This document shows positions 6,624 through 9,103 of a stretch of DNA of 9,103 nucleotides, piece after piece. The position numbers and the translations under genes were made by a program. Each line of letters starts with the position of its first letter. Position 1 is the stretch's first letter. This DNA comes from Thermoplasmata archaeon (GTDB lineage Archaea > Thermoplasmatota > E2 > DHVEG-1), in the NCBI GenBank assembly GCA_003649845.1, contig QMTB01000047.1, forward strand, positions 1 to 9,103, read 5' to 3'. The notes under the pieces were generated by a model, which was not told the origin of the DNA, ran no database searches, and saw nothing but the letters and a program-made list of their open reading frames with translations.

Positions 6624-7178
6624 TTATTTCCTTCTAAGCATTATCGGTATAGTTAACAATACAAATACTGATAAAAATGTTACAAGTTCGAAACCAGGAG
6701 TCTGACTTGAAGAACCACCACCTGTAGATATATTAAGTATACCATTAATGGTATCAACAGGTAATACAGTATAAGTATTGACATCATAAGCTTTTACATT
6801 CTGTAATAATAGAGTAGTATTTACTGCAGTTGTAGAAAGTATATCAAAGGTTATCTTTGCTATCTCTCCATCACCATTTATACCATTAGAATCGATAAGA
6901 TTTATAGCTATTACACCCTTCTCGCTAGCGTTATATGTTATCAAACCTTTTAATAAACTACCTTTCTCAACTTTTTTAACATCTAGTAAACTACTGTTAT
7001 ATACTATAGTAAGTTCTACGCTACCGACATCAGTTGCACCTTCAATGTTAACAAGTATTGTAATGGTTTTACCAACATAACCTGTTTTATCAGGGATTTT
7101 AATTGTTAAAGCATTTGCAGTTACCATAGAAGCTATTAGCAACACCAGCATAGAAGATATCAAAATAGTTTTTCTCAT
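6624..7178 (-). CDS. Cohesin-domain surface protein with PGF-CTERM anchor (copy 1)
   Basis: A 184-residue protein with signal peptide (1-23, cleavage near ANA-L), one cohesin domain (about 24-150), a Gly/Ser linker, TPGFE (160-164), a hydrophobic helix (165-180) and an RRK end, which together make a PGF-CTERM lipid-anchoring signal for archaeosortase A. The cohesin includes VGSVELTIVYNSSLLDVK and IDSNGINGDGEIAKITFDI. Its expected role is a wall-bound docking point for dockerin proteins. Four N-glycosylation sequons are visible (N61, N83, N120, N149), far more than in the second copy, so this domain may be heavily glycosylated. The ATG follows the upstream stop by three bases and has a strong GGAGGTGG ribosome site that lies in the final Gly codons of that gene, so the two are almost certainly co-translated from one message. 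The gene is 24 bases before the 922-residue protein gene. Confidence 0.88.
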   Translation of the reverse strand: MRKTILISSMLVLLIASMVTANALTIKIPDKTGYVGKTITILVNIEGATDVGSVELTIVYNSSLLDVKKVEKGSLLKGLITYNASEKGVIAINLIDSNGINGDGEIAKITFDILSTTAVNTTLLLQNVKAYDVNTYTVLPVDTINGILNISTGGGSSSQTPGFELVTFLSVFVLLTIPIMLRRK

Positions 7179-7181
7179 CCT

Positions 7182-9005
7182 TTAACCACCTCCAAAACCA
7201 CCAAAATTACCAAAGTTACCTAAACCACCACCTTTTATCATATCAACAGCTTTTTGCACATTGAATTGCGTAGCCATATTCATTATCTGTAATGCATCAT
7301 TTGCTAAAACCTGTCCATCGTCATCCATATCAGCTACTAGGTTGACCTCTAACTCTCCAACGGACATCTTGAGAGCCATTAATGCATCTACACTTGTTAT
7401 AACACCATCACCATTGACATCTCCTTTCTTAGCCCCAGGTATAAAAGTACCATTGATTGTCATAACTTCTATTATATTACCATCTAAATCACTCACAACA
7501 GCATTTTCTATATTCAAAGGAGAATAATCTAAACTCCCTCCTATCAAATTATGGAGTAAATTATCCGTCTTCCAGCTGCCAATGTTAATCCTCCCACCTT
7601 CTATATCCCCAAGGTTATTGGTTTTACTTGATGTATTAGATGGAATAGTTACATTGAATTTAATATAGAATAATATACCATCTCCATTTATACCAGTGGT
7701 ATCAATCAAACCAATTCTTATTCTGCCATCCTCTATATTCTTCTCAATTATCGAATCCTGTGTTAAATCACCTGGTATAACATCTGTTACTTCTAAGATA
7801 TCTGGATTATAGGTTAAATCAAGGTTCATGCTCCCTATATCCTCCGCTTTTTTTATTGTCACAGGTATTGTTACTGTTGATAGAGGAGATTTTTCTGATT
7901 CAAATATTATAGTAGTTATATAGTAGCTGAAAGATGGGACAAAGAAGTTATTTAAAAACGAACTTGATAGTTGAAATCCTTCTTTTGTCGCTAGATAAAT
8001 CTCGGGGTTACCATCTTTACATGATACAAAAGCTATTCTTGATCCATCTTGACTAATTGAAGCATACCTGCTGGGGATATATAGATAGCTATAGAGAGAA
8101 CTAGGTCCAAGGTATATATCAGGTCCATCGACTATTCTAAGATAAAGATCTCCGCCCTGTCTAAATAGATATGCAATCTGGGAGTCATCACCACTTATAA
8201 AGGGTGCAGTGGAGGTAGAGGGACCTACTAGCGTCTCTGTATCTGTGTTTGTATCATATATGGCCGCTCTATAACCACCATCATCCATAAGTTTTGTATA
8301 AACAACCTTTGACCCATCATCTGTTATACCAAATGTTGCATAATTAGGAACAGTGCTTATCTCTTTGAGATTTGTCCCATCTGAATTTATTGTACATAAA
8401 ACTGCATAACCATCATAATTTCTACAAAATACAATCTTTGACCCATCACCATTTGCTTTGGCAGGATAATCACCGTAACCTCCTCCATTGGTCACAGTTA
8501 CCATGTTACTTCCATCTAAATTCATCATAACTACCCGGGGAGAATCCCCCACGGTATCAGTGTATATAATCTTTGAATTATCAGAAGTCAGATACGGAAG
8601 GTATACGAAATAACTTGAGAGTTGATCTAGACCCGTTCCATCAGATCTGATAGATTCGATTGTAAATACGTATGAATCTTGAAATACAATCTTCGAGCCA
8701 TCACGGGTTATTGAAGGAATTTCCTCGGAATAATAATTGTTTGTCACTCTTTTCATCTCCATAGTGTTCAAATCTATAAGCATGATTTCCCAGTCTGATT
8801 CAGTATATGGATTTCCATCTAAATCCTCGATAAATACTACTTTACTGCCATCAGGACTTATATATGGATCTACATCATAAACAGAATTGTTAGTTAACCT
8901 TGTTATAGTCCAACTATCAGAGTCACTCTCCACCGGTAGAATAGTTATCATAGAGATAGAGAGCATCAAAGGTAATATACCTATTGATATTCTAGATCCA
9001 TACAT
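7182..9005 (-). CDS. Surface protein: TolB/PD40-like propeller, cohesin and dockerin
   Basis: A 607-residue exported protein, first in the operon. Its signal peptide covers about residues 1-25 (R5, hydrophobic from I6). Seven PD40-type repeats follow, each with a (S/T)xDGSK(I/V)VF-like core near residues 51, 102, 142, 187, 229, 273 and 319, which predicts a seven-bladed TolB-like propeller. A cohesin (about 366-521) contains IGSMNLDLTYNPDILEV and IDTTGINGDGILFYIKFNV, with an inserted Gly/Asn-rich loop near 454-495. The dockerin (528-578) has loops DVNGDGVITSVDA and DMDDDGQVLANDA; the second departs from the usual T-S-hydrophobic pattern. A tail of Gly, Phe and Asn closes the protein. The frame opens at an ATG at 9023, but the ATG at 9005 has AAGGA seven bases upstream, gives a tighter signal peptide, and lies about 22 bases after the transcription start expected from the TATA box. 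The 9023 start, near-leaderless, remains possible. Confidence 0.86.
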   Translation of the reverse strand: MYGSRISIGILPLMLSISMITILPVESDSDSWTITRLTNNSVYDVDPYISPDGSKVVFIEDLDGNPYTESDWEIMLIDLNTMEMKRVTNNYYSEEIPSITRDGSKIVFQDSYVFTIESIRSDGTGLDQLSSYFVYLPYLTSDNSKIIYTDTVGDSPRVVMMNLDGSNMVTVTNGGGYGDYPAKANGDGSKIVFCRNYDGYAVLCTINSDGTNLKEISTVPNYATFGITDDGSKVVYTKLMDDGGYRAAIYDTNTDTETLVGPSTSTAPFISGDDSQIAYLFRQGGDLYLRIVDGPDIYLGPSSLYSYLYIPSRYASISQDGSRIAFVSCKDGNPEIYLATKEGFQLSSSFLNNFFVPSFSYYITTIIFESEKSPLSTVTIPVTIKKAEDIGSMNLDLTYNPDILEVTDVIPGDLTQDSIIEKNIEDGRIRIGLIDTTGINGDGILFYIKFNVTIPSNTSSKTNNLGDIEGGRINIGSWKTDNLLHNLIGGSLDYSPLNIENAVVSDLDGNIIEVMTINGTFIPGAKKGDVNGDGVITSVDALMALKMSVGELEVNLVADMDDDGQVLANDALQIMNMATQFNVQKAVDMIKGGGLGNFGNFGGFGGG

Positions 9006-9047
9006 ACTATCTTCCTTCTTCATTTTTCTACGCTAGAAGTTTCTAAC

Positions 9048-9065
9048 TAATTAATAAAATTTGCT
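9048..9065 (-). promoter_or_regulatory. Candidate TATA/BRE promoter of the cohesin-dockerin operon
   Basis: Upstream of the first operon gene the minus strand reads AGCAAATTTTATTAATTA: a purine-rich BRE-like part followed by a TATA-like element centred near 9054. Transcription would start about 9028, 22 bases before the ATG at 9005 and 5 before the one at 9023. No comparable promoter was seen in the short gaps between the five operon genes, which supports one transcript. Confidence 0.5.
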
Positions 9066-9103
9066 GATTTTGATTGCTACACTAATTTCTAGAGTAAATT
9101 TAT

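Noticed and set aside
2687..9023. A true cellulosome for polysaccharide breakdown
   Set aside because: No glycoside hydrolase, carbohydrate-binding module or other enzyme domain is visible in any of the five proteins; only the connector modules are shared.

Overview
The window looks like a low-GC archaeal chromosome segment, probably euryarchaeal in the broad sense. The signs are two small secreted proteins ending in a TPGFE motif, a hydrophobic helix and a basic tail (the PGF-CTERM signal processed by archaeosortase A), a DUF131/TIGR00304 membrane protein (an archaeal family), a candidate TATA/BRE promoter, and strong GGAGG-type ribosome binding sites. The lineage cannot be fixed from this sequence. 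Every intact gene lies on the minus strand, so transcription runs from the right edge to the left.

Right and centre (about 9065-2687): a five-gene, tightly spaced operon for exported surface proteins. In transcription order it encodes (A) a seven-repeat TolB/PD40 propeller + cohesin + dockerin protein, (B) a small cohesin with a PGF-CTERM anchor, (C) a 922-residue FG-GAP propeller + unnamed beta-rich module + cohesin + dockerin protein, (D) a second small anchored cohesin, and (E) a secreted dockerin fused to an SCP2-like lipid-carrier domain. The order A-B then C-D is a repeated layout of large cohesin/dockerin protein followed by small anchored cohesin. B and D could act as wall anchors, A and C as adaptors with both a cohesin and a dockerin, and E as an end unit with a dockerin only. 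No carbohydrate-active domain is visible, so this resembles a cellulosome in its connectors but not in its cargo. This is the most interesting part of the window.

Left of the operon (2633-1357): folD for one-carbon folate metabolism, with its own likely promoter, overlapping by ATGA with the DUF131 membrane protein gene. FolD has Arg where the family has its catalytic Lys, plus changes in the cofactor loop.

From 1356 to 1004 there is no intact gene, only a possible decayed reading frame. From 1003 to 248 lies an Fpg/Nei-family DNA glycosylase whose usual N-terminal Pro nucleophile is Thr. At the left edge (2-190, plus strand) is the broken 3' end of a PKD-like surface protein gene, with a stop codon where its relatives usually have Trp.
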